Source: Rhodopirellula bahusiensis (lineage in GTDB: Bacteria; Planctomycetota; Planctomycetia; Pirellulales; Pirellulaceae). Taken from it: a stretch of 64,000 nucleotides of DNA. Below are positions 7,296-15,842 of the stretch, piece after piece. The notes beneath the pieces are model-generated. The model did not search any database. It worked only from the letters and a program-made list of their open reading frames with translations, and was not told the origin of the DNA. Within the stretch, counting starts at the first letter, position 1; each line of letters opens with the position of its first letter. The stretch covers positions 22,452 to 86,451 of the forward strand of contig NZ_NIZW01000027.1 in NCBI RefSeq assembly GCF_002727185.1, written 5' to 3'. A program made the position numbers and the translations under genes.

Positions 7296-8900
7296 ATGAA
7301 ACGTGAAATGCTGATCAACGTGCTTCAGCCCGAAGAAAGCCGTATTGCTGTGGTCGAGAACAATCGACTCGAAGAGCTATACGTCGAACGGAAGAGCGTT
7401 GAGAATTACTCCGGCAACATTTATCGCGGCAAGATTGTCAATCTCGAACCCAGCATCCAAGCGGCGTTTGTCGACTTTGGTGTGGGCCGCAACGGCTTCT
7501 TGCACATCAGCGACATCGAGCCTCAATACTTCCGCCAAGGCGGTTACGATCCCGAAGAAATCATGCGGGAATCGGACGAGATGGCCGAAGCGGCTGCTCA
7601 ACGAAATCGCGAATCGGGACGTGGCAGCACGCGTGTGTTCAAAGGCGGACGCCCTCGCAACAAACCGCCGATCCAAGAGATCTTCAAACGTGGCGACGAA
7701 GTCTTGGTGCAAGTCATCAAGGAAGGCATCGGAAACAAAGGCCCCACGCTCAGCACCTACATCTCGATCCCCGGACGCTACTTGGTGCTCATGCCCGCAC
7801 TTTCGCGTGTTGGTGTCAGCCGAAAAATCGAAGACGAAGACGATCGGAAGCGTCTGAAGAAATGCTTGCTGTCGCTGAGCCCACCCAAGGGCCTCGGCTT
7901 CATCGTCCGCACGGCAGGTGCAGGACGCAGCGAAGGCGAACTGCAACGTGACATGGATTACTTGTTGCGACTCTGGAAAGCGATCGTTCGCCGCGTCGAA
8001 GAAACCAGCGAACCGGGTGAGATCTACGAGGAAAGCGATCTCATCATCCGCACCATTCGCGACATCTACAGCGATGACATCGATCACATTCTGATCGATC
8101 AAAAGGAGTCCTACGAAAAGGCTCGCGACTTCTTGAAGATGGTCATGCCTCGCGTGGTCGATCGCTTGAAGTACTACGACGGTCCCGGCCCTCTGTTCCA
8201 CAAATACAACTTGGAAGAGGAGATCGTGAAGATCAACCAACGCCAGGTTGCTTTGCCCGACGGTGGGTCCATTGTGATCGACCCGACGGAAGCCTTGGTG
8301 GCGATCGACGTCAACAGCGGCAACTTCCGCGGCAACGCATCAGCGGAAGAGAACGCGTTCCGTCTGAACATTTCGGCTGCCAAAGAAATTGCTCGACAAC
8401 TTCGCCTGCGTGACTTGGGCGGCGTGATCGTCAACGACTTCATCGACATGCGAAAAGAAAGCTATCGTCGCAAGGTCGAACGCGTCCTTCGCGATGCGAT
8501 GGCCAACGATCGTGCCCGCACGAAGATTCTTCGGACCAGCCCATTCGGCTTGATCGAAATGACTCGCCAACGGATTCGCCCCAGCCTCAAACGCAGCATC
8601 TACAAAGACTGTCCTTGCTGCGAAGGCCGCGGTTTGGTCAAGACTCCCGAGAGCATGTCAATCGAAGTCGTCCGCATGCTGGCGTTGGCGGTGAAGAACA
8701 AACACATCGTTCGAGTCACCGTTCGCGTCAACGATGAGGTTTCCGCTTTCTTGAACAACAAGAAACGCCGAACCGTCAGCGAGATGGAAGAATGCGGTAA
8801 CATGACCGTTCAAATTCTCGGCAGCGAAGGATTGTTCCCGGAACACCTGGAAGTGGATTGCCGTGATGAGCACGGCGAACGCGTCGAAATCGACTCCTGA
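7296..8900 (+). CDS. rng: Ribonuclease E/G family endoribonuclease
   Basis: The 534-residue product has an N-terminal S1-like RNA-binding domain (about residues 35-170) interrupted by a charged insert (GGYDPEEIMRESDEMAE through the Gly/Arg-rich stretch). The RNase E/G catalytic domain follows: VAIDVNSG at ~334-341 and DLGGVIVNDFIDM carry the Mg-binding aspartates, and the zinc-link motif CPCCEGRG (~437-444) supports dimer formation. It cuts single-stranded RNA in rRNA maturation and mRNA decay. It lacks the long C-terminal degradosome scaffold of E. coli RNase E, so it is closer to the RNase G layout. It lies downstream of the DUF2344 gene, a common pairing, and 5 bp upstream of a sulfatase gene. 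Confidence 0.92.
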   Translation: MKREMLINVLQPEESRIAVVENNRLEELYVERKSVENYSGNIYRGKIVNLEPSIQAAFVDFGVGRNGFLHISDIEPQYFRQGGYDPEEIMRESDEMAEAAAQRNRESGRGSTRVFKGGRPRNKPPIQEIFKRGDEVLVQVIKEGIGNKGPTLSTYISIPGRYLVLMPALSRVGVSRKIEDEDDRKRLKKCLLSLSPPKGLGFIVRTAGAGRSEGELQRDMDYLLRLWKAIVRRVEETSEPGEIYEESDLIIRTIRDIYSDDIDHILIDQKESYEKARDFLKMVMPRVVDRLKYYDGPGPLFHKYNLEEEIVKINQRQVALPDGGSIVIDPTEALVAIDVNSGNFRGNASAEENAFRLNISAAKEIARQLRLRDLGGVIVNDFIDMRKESYRRKVERVLRDAMANDRARTKILRTSPFGLIEMTRQRIRPSLKRSIYKDCPCCEGRGLVKTPESMSIEVVRMLALAVKNKHIVRVTVRVNDEVSAFLNNKKRRTVSEMEECGNMTVQILGSEGLFPEHLEVDCRDEHGERVEIDS

Positions 8901-8905
8901 TCCCA

Positions 8906-10468
8906 ATGCAAATTGATGTCACCACAGCCCAATCGCGAATCCGTTTCGTGGTTGGGCTTTTTTTGCTCTGTGCTGCCGCCTCGTCCGTCCCAAGTCGCGC
9001 AGCAGCGGATGATCCCCAACCCAACATCCTGTTCATCCTCTGCGATGACCATCGCTTCGATTGCCTGGGTGTTGCTGGGCATCCGTTCCTAGAAACACCT
9101 CACCTCGACACGATGGCTCGCGACGGGGCAATGCTCCGCCGAGCCTATGTGACGACGTCGCTGTGCTCACCCAGTCGAGCGTCGATCCTGACCGGGCAAT
9201 ACGCACACAACCACCGTGTTGTCGACAACTACCACGCGGTGGATCCGAACCTGGTTTTCTTCCCCGAATCACTGCAGAACGCTGGCTATCAAACCGCGTT
9301 CATTGGCAAGTGGCACATGGGCGGCGACATCGATGATCCGCAACGTGGCTTTGACCACTGGGTATCGTTTCGCGGCCAAGGCACGTATTGGCCCGATGGT
9401 CACGGGACCACTCGCGAAGTGCCTCAAACCACCTACGACGGGTTCAATGTCAATGGAAAACGCGTTCCACAACGCGGCTACATCACAGATGAATTGACCG
9501 AATATTCGCTCGATTGGCTGAACGGACGCGACCCTGACAAGCCGTTCTTCTTGTATGTCAGCCACAAAGCCGTGCATGCGGATTTCGTCCCCGCCGATCG
9601 GCATCGCGGCCGATACGACAACGAACCGTTGCCGATCGAAATCCCGACTACCGAAGCGATGGAAGCTGGCGACAAACCCATGTGGGTCCGCAACCAACGT
9701 AACAGTCGCCACGGAGTTGATTTTGGCTACAACCTGCCCGGCTTCAGCCCGGAAGTCTACTACCGTCGTTATTGCGAATCGCTGCTGGCCGTGGACGATT
9801 CCGTTGGCAAACTCCGCGAGTTTCTAGAACAGCAAAAACTCGATCAAAACACGATCGTCGTTTACATGGGCGACAACGGTTTTCAGTTCGGCGACCATGG
9901 ACTGATCGACAAACGCACCGCCTACGAAGCCAGTGCGAAGGTGCCGCTGCTGGTCGTCGCTCCCGGAAAGATTCCCGCGGGCGTTCGCTTCGATGGGCTG
10001 GTTGGCAACATCGACATCGCTCCGACGCTTTTGGAAGCAGCCGACGCTCCGGATCTAGAAAACATCAACGGGCAAAGCGTTTGGCAATCGATCTGTTCTG
10101 GCGACTCATCGGCCCTGAAAGATCGCACGCTTCTTTACGAGTACTACTGGGAACGAAACTACCCGCACACGCCAACGCTTCACGCGGTCATCGGCGGTCA
10201 ATTCAAGTACATCCGCTGCCACGGGCTGTGGGATCGAGACGAGCTCTACGATCTCGAGTCAGACCCCGGCGAAATGCAAAACTTGATCCATGATTCGAGG
10301 TATGCTGATCGGGTCGAATCGCTGAACCAGCAATTGTGGCAACTGTTGAAGAACAGCACCGGCATGGAGATGCCTTTGCTGGAAGATCACGGCCCACGGT
10401 TCCCACGTCGCGACGCGAACCAGTCTCCCCAAGCCGCTTTTCCGAAGGAATACTTTTCGGATCAGTGA
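8906..10468 (+). CDS. Secreted sulfatase with canonical formylglycine motif
   Basis: This 520-residue protein has a hydrophobic signal segment (about residues 12-35, VVGLFLLCAAASS) and a complete type I sulfatase fold. The metal-binding start is NILFILCDDHR; the formylglycine site is C87 in LCSPSRASILTG, matching CxPxR; GKWHMGG, YVSHKAVH and GDNGFQFGDHGLIDKR contribute further active-site residues. A C-terminal subdomain ends YDLESDPGEMQNLI. Such enzymes hydrolyse sulfate esters of polysaccharides in the periplasm or outside the cell; marine planctomycetes have many. The substrate cannot be assigned. It needs a formylglycine-generating enzyme, which is not encoded here. The ATG lies 5 bp after rng and a second sulfatase follows after 28 bp. 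Confidence 0.9.
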   Translation: MQIDVTTAQSRIRFVVGLFLLCAAASSVPSRAAADDPQPNILFILCDDHRFDCLGVAGHPFLETPHLDTMARDGAMLRRAYVTTSLCSPSRASILTGQYAHNHRVVDNYHAVDPNLVFFPESLQNAGYQTAFIGKWHMGGDIDDPQRGFDHWVSFRGQGTYWPDGHGTTREVPQTTYDGFNVNGKRVPQRGYITDELTEYSLDWLNGRDPDKPFFLYVSHKAVHADFVPADRHRGRYDNEPLPIEIPTTEAMEAGDKPMWVRNQRNSRHGVDFGYNLPGFSPEVYYRRYCESLLAVDDSVGKLREFLEQQKLDQNTIVVYMGDNGFQFGDHGLIDKRTAYEASAKVPLLVVAPGKIPAGVRFDGLVGNIDIAPTLLEAADAPDLENINGQSVWQSICSGDSSALKDRTLLYEYYWERNYPHTPTLHAVIGGQFKYIRCHGLWDRDELYDLESDPGEMQNLIHDSRYADRVESLNQQLWQLLKNSTGMEMPLLEDHGPRFPRRDANQSPQAAFPKEYFSDQ

Positions 10469-10496
10469 CTCCCACCTCCATCATGCCCCACCAACC

Positions 10497-11834
10497 ATGA
10501 ACGCTCCCCACCGTTTTCTGCTGGCATTGCCGGCACTGTGCCTCGCCCTTGTTGTCAGCGAACCCGCCTCCGCGCAAGACGCCCCGCTCAACGTCGTCGT
10601 GATTCTCAGTGACGACCAAGCTTGGAACGATTACTCGTTCATGGGCCATCCCCACATCCAGACGCCCAACTTGGATCGTCTGGCAAAGGAAAGCCTGACG
10701 TTCACTCGCGGATACTCGCCCGTCAGCCTGTGCCGTCCATCGCTGGCAACCATCATCAGCGGACTCTACCCACACCAACATGGTGTTGTTGGAAATGATC
10801 CTCCGTGGGCAGGAATGCAAAATGGCGAGCGTCGACCGGCGCACAACCAACCGGCCTACGTCAAAAACCGGATGGACTACCTGCAGCACGTCGACAACTT
10901 GGATTGCCATCCGGAACTGCTAGCACCGCATGGCTATCGCAGCTTGCAAACCGGCAAATGGTGGGAAGGCAAACCATCTCGTGCGGGCTTCACCGACGCG
11001 ATGACACATGGCGACTTCACCCGCGACGGTCGCCATGGTGACCAAGGCCTGAAGATTGGCCGAGAAGGAATGCAGGTCATCGATGAATTCTTGGCGGACA
11101 CCCAAGCCAAAGAGCAACCGTTCTATCTTTGGTACGCACCATTCTTGCCGCACGCACCGCACAATCCGCCGGAGCGTTTGCTAGCAAAATACCGCGACAA
11201 AACGGACTCCTTGCCGATGGCCAAGTACTGGGCCATGTGCGAGTGGTTTGACGAAACCTGCGGTGACCTCTTGGGTTTGCTCGAGAAGCACTCGCTCGCC
11301 GAAAACACACTGGTCGTCTATGTCACCGACAACGGCTGGATCAACCAAACCACGTCGAGTCGCTACGCACCACGCAGCAAACGAAGTCCGAACGAGGGCG
11401 GCACACGCACGCCAATCATGTACCGATTGCCCGGCGTGATTGAACCGCGAATGGACACGACCCATTTGGCGTCCACGATCGATGTTGTTCCTACCACACA
11501 AAAATTGCTTGGTTTTGAGGTCCCCGAAGGTCTGCCTGGAATCGACGTCTTAGACTCTGATGAACTGGAACTGCGTGACGCAATCTATGGAGAGATTTTC
11601 GAGCACGACATTCAATCGATGGATGATCCAGCCCCCAGTTTGCAGTACCGCTGGGTCATTCAGGGCGAATACAAGTTGATTGATCCATCAAGTCGCATGA
11701 CGAAGCAATCGCCTGAACTCTACAATGTCGTGAATGATCCGCACGAAAACGAAAACCTGGCGGATCAACAACCGGAGAAGGTCGAAACGCTGCAATCGCT
11801 GTTGGATGAATGGTATTCACCTGACTCGGCGTGA
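10497..11834 (+). CDS. Secreted sulfatase-family protein with atypical CRPSL active-site motif
   Basis: The 445-residue product has a signal peptide (LLALPALCLALVVSEPASAQ) and the sulfatase metal-binding start VVVILSDDQAWNDYSFMG. The position of the formylglycine site reads SLCRPSLATIISG, with Cys at about 79. The expected CxPxR arginine is a leucine, and an arginine follows the Cys instead. Later motifs are present (GKWWEG, FLPHAPHNPPERLLAKY, YVTDNGW), and a C-terminal YNVVNDPHENENLAD block is typical of planctomycetal sulfatases. It may be a true sulfatase of a divergent subfamily or a related hydrolase. It follows the canonical sulfatase by 28 bp on the same strand, so they may act on the same polysaccharide. 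Confidence 0.82.
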   Translation: MNAPHRFLLALPALCLALVVSEPASAQDAPLNVVVILSDDQAWNDYSFMGHPHIQTPNLDRLAKESLTFTRGYSPVSLCRPSLATIISGLYPHQHGVVGNDPPWAGMQNGERRPAHNQPAYVKNRMDYLQHVDNLDCHPELLAPHGYRSLQTGKWWEGKPSRAGFTDAMTHGDFTRDGRHGDQGLKIGREGMQVIDEFLADTQAKEQPFYLWYAPFLPHAPHNPPERLLAKYRDKTDSLPMAKYWAMCEWFDETCGDLLGLLEKHSLAENTLVVYVTDNGWINQTTSSRYAPRSKRSPNEGGTRTPIMYRLPGVIEPRMDTTHLASTIDVVPTTQKLLGFEVPEGLPGIDVLDSDELELRDAIYGEIFEHDIQSMDDPAPSLQYRWVIQGEYKLIDPSSRMTKQSPELYNVVNDPHENENLADQQPEKVETLQSLLDEWYSPDSA

Positions 11835-11870
11835 TTCGTCACTCCCCACTCGGTCTTGAAAGTCGATTCG

Positions 11871-14051
11871 ATGAAAGTTGGCAGTGGCGGTGGCTTCCGA
11901 GCCATTTGGTACACGTTCAAAAAAGGGCGTGAGACCGGCAGCATTTGGAAGCTCTACAAAGCCATGCGGACTCGAAACTCATGCAAGACCTGCGCGGTCG
12001 GCATGGGTGGCCAAAAAGGCGGGATGGTCAACGAAACGGGTTCCTTCCCGGAAGTCTGCAAAAAGAGTTTGCAGGCCATGGTCGCGGACATGCAGCCCGG
12101 CATCGAACCACCGTTTTGGAAAAAGACCTCGGTCGAGCAACTCGCGGCGATGACTCCTCGCGAGCTCGAACACCTTGGTCGGTTGATCCATCCGGTTCGC
12201 TACCGGCAAGGTGACTCGCACTACGAAACGATCACCTGGGAAGAAGCTTTCGACACCATCGCTGGCAAGCTCGCTTCATTGTCGCCCGAAGAAACGTTCT
12301 GGTACTTCAGCGGCCGCAGCAGCAACGAAGCCGGCTTCTTGTTGCAGTTGCTCGCTCGTGTTTACGGAACGAACAACGTCAACAACTGCAGCTTCTATTG
12401 CCACCAAGCCAGCGGAGTTGGATTGCAAAGCAGCGTCGGCAGCGGAACGGCCACAATCCAGCTTGAAGACCTGGAGAAATCCGACTGCGTTTTCCTGATT
12501 GGCGGCAACCCAGCCAGCAACCACCCGCGGCTGATGACCAGCCTGATGCACGTCCGCCGTCGCGGTGGAAAAGTCATCGTCATCAACCCGGTCGAAGAAA
12601 CCGGTTTGGTCACGTTCCGAATTCCCAGCGATCCGATCTCGTTGCTAAAAGGCACCAAGGTTGCGACGCACTACATCAAACCACACATCGGTGGTGACTT
12701 GGCGTTGCTATGGGGCATCGCGAAATCGCTGCAAGAGACCAACCAAATCGACCTGCCGTTCTTGCAAAACCACTGCAACGGTCACGAAGAATACCTCGCC
12801 GCACTGCAAGCGTTTGAGTGGGAAGAACTCGAAAGCAAATCGGGTGTAGACCGATCCGAGATGGAATCGATCGCAGCGTTGTACGCCAAGAGTGAACGAG
12901 CGGTGTTCTCGTGGACGATGGGAATCACACACCACGCTCATGGTGTTGAAAACGTCCAAGCGATCGCCAACCTCGCGATGTGCCGCGGCATGGTCGGACG
13001 CCCGGGCAGTGGCCTGATGCCAATTCGCGGGCACAGCAACGTGCAGGGCATCGGCAGCGTCGGCGTCACACCAAAACTCAAGCAACAAATCTTTGACGCG
13101 TTGCAAGAACACTTTGGCGTCGAACTTCCCACCACGGAAGGCCTCGACACGCTCGCCTGCATGGAAGACGCCGCGTCGGGAAAGATCAAAGCCGGGTTCT
13201 GCTTGGGTGGCAACCTGTTTGGGTCCAACCCGGATGCAACCTTCGCCGGCGAAGCCCTGTCGAATCTCGATCTTAACGTGATGATGAACACCACGATGAA
13301 CACGGGACATGCTCACGGGCTCGCCAAGGAAACCATCATCTTGCCCGTCCTCGCACGCGACGAAGAACCCGAACCGACCACGCAAGAATCGATGTTCAAC
13401 TTCGTCAGGTTGAGTGACGGCGGCCCTCGACGGTTGCCCGGTCCTCGCAGCGAAGTTGAGGTTATCGCGACGTTGGGTGCACGATTGCTTCCCGACGCGA
13501 AAGGCATCGATTGGAAACAGATGCACCACACATCCACGATCCGAGACTGGATCGGGCGGGTTGTGCCTGGCTACGGAAAGATCAGCTCGATCGACAAAAC
13601 CAAAGAAGAGTTCCAGATCGACGGGCGCACGTTCTACGAACCTCAATTTGGCACCGAGGACGGACGAGCGGTAATGCATTGCCACTCGATCCCCGACCTC
13701 AAGGGCACTGCTGAAAATGAACTGCGGCTGATGACCGTACGCAGCGAAGGCCAATTCAACACAGTCGTTTACGAAGAGGAAGACCTGTACCGCAACCAAG
13801 ATCGGCGGGACATCATCCTGATGAATCCCGATGATCTGCAGCGACTCGGTCTGACTCACGACCAACGCGTGACCGTCGAAAACGAAGTCGGATCGATGCC
13901 CGGCATCCTTGCGCGTGGATACGAGAAAATCCGTCCGGGCAACGCTTTGATGTACTACCCCGAATCAAACGTTTTGGTCGCACGCTATGCCGATCCGCAA
14001 AGCAAAACACCGGCCTTCAAAGGCGTGGTCGTTCGCGTCGTCGCGGAGTGA
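11871..14051 (+). CDS. FdhF/YdeP-family molybdopterin oxidoreductase
   Basis: The 726-residue product resembles the FdhF/YdeP branch of the DMSO-reductase superfamily. The N-terminus has CKTCAVGMGG (Cys ~38 and ~41) and a third Cys near 63 in PEVCKKS, a three-cysteine layout like the CxxC...C of YdeP. The molybdopterin-binding core shows ETFWYFSGRSSNEAGFLLQL, NCSFYCHQASGVGL, DCVFLIGGNPASNHPR and VIVINPVEETG. A C-terminal molydop-binding domain ends PGNALMYYPESNVLVAR. YdeP proteins have been linked to acid resistance; the substrate is unknown. No separate beta or gamma subunit and no fdhD is adjacent. I preferred the ATG at 11871 over the in-frame TTG at 11856. Confidence 0.85.
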   Translation: MKVGSGGGFRAIWYTFKKGRETGSIWKLYKAMRTRNSCKTCAVGMGGQKGGMVNETGSFPEVCKKSLQAMVADMQPGIEPPFWKKTSVEQLAAMTPRELEHLGRLIHPVRYRQGDSHYETITWEEAFDTIAGKLASLSPEETFWYFSGRSSNEAGFLLQLLARVYGTNNVNNCSFYCHQASGVGLQSSVGSGTATIQLEDLEKSDCVFLIGGNPASNHPRLMTSLMHVRRRGGKVIVINPVEETGLVTFRIPSDPISLLKGTKVATHYIKPHIGGDLALLWGIAKSLQETNQIDLPFLQNHCNGHEEYLAALQAFEWEELESKSGVDRSEMESIAALYAKSERAVFSWTMGITHHAHGVENVQAIANLAMCRGMVGRPGSGLMPIRGHSNVQGIGSVGVTPKLKQQIFDALQEHFGVELPTTEGLDTLACMEDAASGKIKAGFCLGGNLFGSNPDATFAGEALSNLDLNVMMNTTMNTGHAHGLAKETIILPVLARDEEPEPTTQESMFNFVRLSDGGPRRLPGPRSEVEVIATLGARLLPDAKGIDWKQMHHTSTIRDWIGRVVPGYGKISSIDKTKEEFQIDGRTFYEPQFGTEDGRAVMHCHSIPDLKGTAENELRLMTVRSEGQFNTVVYEEEDLYRNQDRRDIILMNPDDLQRLGLTHDQRVTVENEVGSMPGILARGYEKIRPGNALMYYPESNVLVARYADPQSKTPAFKGVVVRVVAE

Positions 14052-14506
14052 AACACGATCTGAATATTGGGGACAAGGCATCCGACGCGGAAATCGAAAA
14101 AGTTGAAGCGACAGTTGCAAATCGTAAATTTGCCTGGCGCCTGCGGATGCCCGTCAAAGTGCGGAAAACGCCGTCCGGCCTTCTTCCGTGTCTGGTTTCC
14201 GCAGGATTCCGACTTTGGTCTCGGAATCACGCCGGATTCCTCGCCCGCGACGCTTTGTCGCTTCTATCCGTCGAAAATCGTTCCCCGGTGCGGTCCATTG
14301 ACTTCCCAGTGAGAACAAATCGGACTGCCGTCGCGTTTCAACAGTGATAGCAGTTAATCTGAGCTTGGATTCGCGTGAAAATCAGTCACCATGATGAGTG
14401 GCGGTTAGAAACAGCGTTCCTGCTGAAAATTGCCAGTGATCGGCAGTTTCACAGATTCCCCCCAACGGCTGCTCCCCACCTTCCCACACTTTTCGTCGTC
14501 CCACCT
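14052..14506. other. Intergenic region, no gene seen
   Basis: About 455 bp between the molybdoenzyme and the lipoprotein gene. Overlapping plus-strand ORFs (14048-14347, 14067-14312) and a minus ORF (13985-14230) have no recognisable product and look like chance frames. I see no terminator with a U-tract. The lipoprotein frame is open back to 14375, but that stretch lacks signal-peptide or domain character. Confidence 0.5.
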
Positions 14507-15775
14507 ATGTCGTCCCCTTTTCGTCGCATGTCTGATTTCCGCCGGACGTCATGTGTCCCGATGTTCGCCAGCGTTTTCTGCGTTGGACTGCTGAGCATCC
14601 TGGCTGGATGCTCGCAAGAAGCACCGATCGTCACCTACCAAGTGCCGACCAAAATGCCGGCGGTCTTGGCCGCCGAAGACACTCGCACGATCGCCGCAAT
14701 TCTGCCACAGAAGGACCAAGCTTGGTTCTTCAAGATCATGGGTCGCGAATCAGCGGTCGACTCGATCGACGACACCTTTCGTGAGTTCGTTGAGAACGTC
14801 GAATTTGAAGACGGCAAACCAAACTTGGACTCGGTCCCTGCGGACTGGCGAAAAGGTGCTGACCGAACGATGCGATTCGCCTCGTATGACATCAACACGC
14901 CTGTTCAGCAACTTGACCTCAGTGTTTCGCAGCTCTCTCGAATGGATGACTGGTCGGACTTCGTTGTCATGAACGTGAACCGCTGGCGAAAGCAGGTGGG
15001 ACTGTCTGAAAGCCAAAAGGAATGGGCCGCGGCTGAGACCATGACTTGGTCGGGTGCGGACTCAGAAGAGTTTGCCGACGTTCCTGCGATCTGGGTCGAC
15101 GTCACCGGCAGCGCCTCGGACGCCGGCCCACCAATGATGGCCGGCGGAGCACCGTTTGCCTCGATGGCTGGCGGCCCCATGACAGGCGGAGCCTCCAATG
15201 CGGCGCCCGCATCGGACCCGCACGCTGGTTTGCCACGCGATGCACAGGAAGCGATCGAACAAGCCAAAGCCAGCGGAGCATCGATGCCAGCGGCAAAAGA
15301 AAAAGCGTTCCCGAAAGAGTCCGCCAGCGACAACGCACCCAAATCCGATCCCGCTCTCGACTTTGACCGGCCCGAGGGATGGCGAGACGGCCGAATGAGC
15401 ATGATGCGAATGGCGGCGTTCAATGCTGGCCCCGAAGAAGCCTCCGCGGAGATCACGGTGATTTCTGCCGGTGGTGATTTGCGAGGCAACGTGGCTCGAT
15501 GGATGGGACAAGTCGACGGCGGACAACCTGACGACGCAGATGTCGACCAAGCCCTGGAATCGGCCGAGAAGTTGACCGTTGCGGGACGCGACGCCCAGCG
15601 GTTCATTCTTCATCCGAAAGACAAGAGCGACGACAACCAAGCATCTTCGATTGATGCGACGATCGTGCCGCTCGAAAACGATTTCAGCCTGTTCATTAAA
15701 ATGGTCGGTCCGGCTGAAGTGATCGCGGACCAAGACGAAGCGATGCGAAGTTTTTTGAAGTCCCTGAAGTACTGA
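14507..15775 (+). CDS. Predicted lipoprotein of unknown function upstream of the cytochrome c synthase
   Basis: From the ATG at 14507 the product has 422 residues; a second ATG at 14528 is equally plausible. It begins with an Arg-containing n-region and a hydrophobic segment ending in the lipobox LAGC (Cys ~35), so the mature protein is predicted to be lipid-anchored. The body has two similar modules, around TMRFASYDINTPVQQLDLSV and RMSMMRMAAFNAGPEEASAE, both presenting a surface-type beta pattern. They are separated by a Gly/Met/Ala-rich low-complexity linker (about residues 205-280). I recognise no enzymatic motif. It lies 67 bp before the ResB-CcsA gene, so a role in the same membrane process is possible but unproven. 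Confidence 0.7.
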   Translation: MSSPFRRMSDFRRTSCVPMFASVFCVGLLSILAGCSQEAPIVTYQVPTKMPAVLAAEDTRTIAAILPQKDQAWFFKIMGRESAVDSIDDTFREFVENVEFEDGKPNLDSVPADWRKGADRTMRFASYDINTPVQQLDLSVSQLSRMDDWSDFVVMNVNRWRKQVGLSESQKEWAAAETMTWSGADSEEFADVPAIWVDVTGSASDAGPPMMAGGAPFASMAGGPMTGGASNAAPASDPHAGLPRDAQEAIEQAKASGASMPAAKEKAFPKESASDNAPKSDPALDFDRPEGWRDGRMSMMRMAAFNAGPEEASAEITVISAGGDLRGNVARWMGQVDGGQPDDADVDQALESAEKLTVAGRDAQRFILHPKDKSDDNQASSIDATIVPLENDFSLFIKMVGPAEVIADQDEAMRSFLKSLKY

Positions 15776-15842
15776 CTTTCAAAGCACACGCCCTGCCCTC
15801 ACCGCCGCTCATTTGGCGCCCCACCCTTACAAGAGTCATCCG

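Noticed and set aside
12708..13865. 385-residue minus-strand ORF
   Set aside because: It is antisense to the molybdoenzyme and has no domain character.
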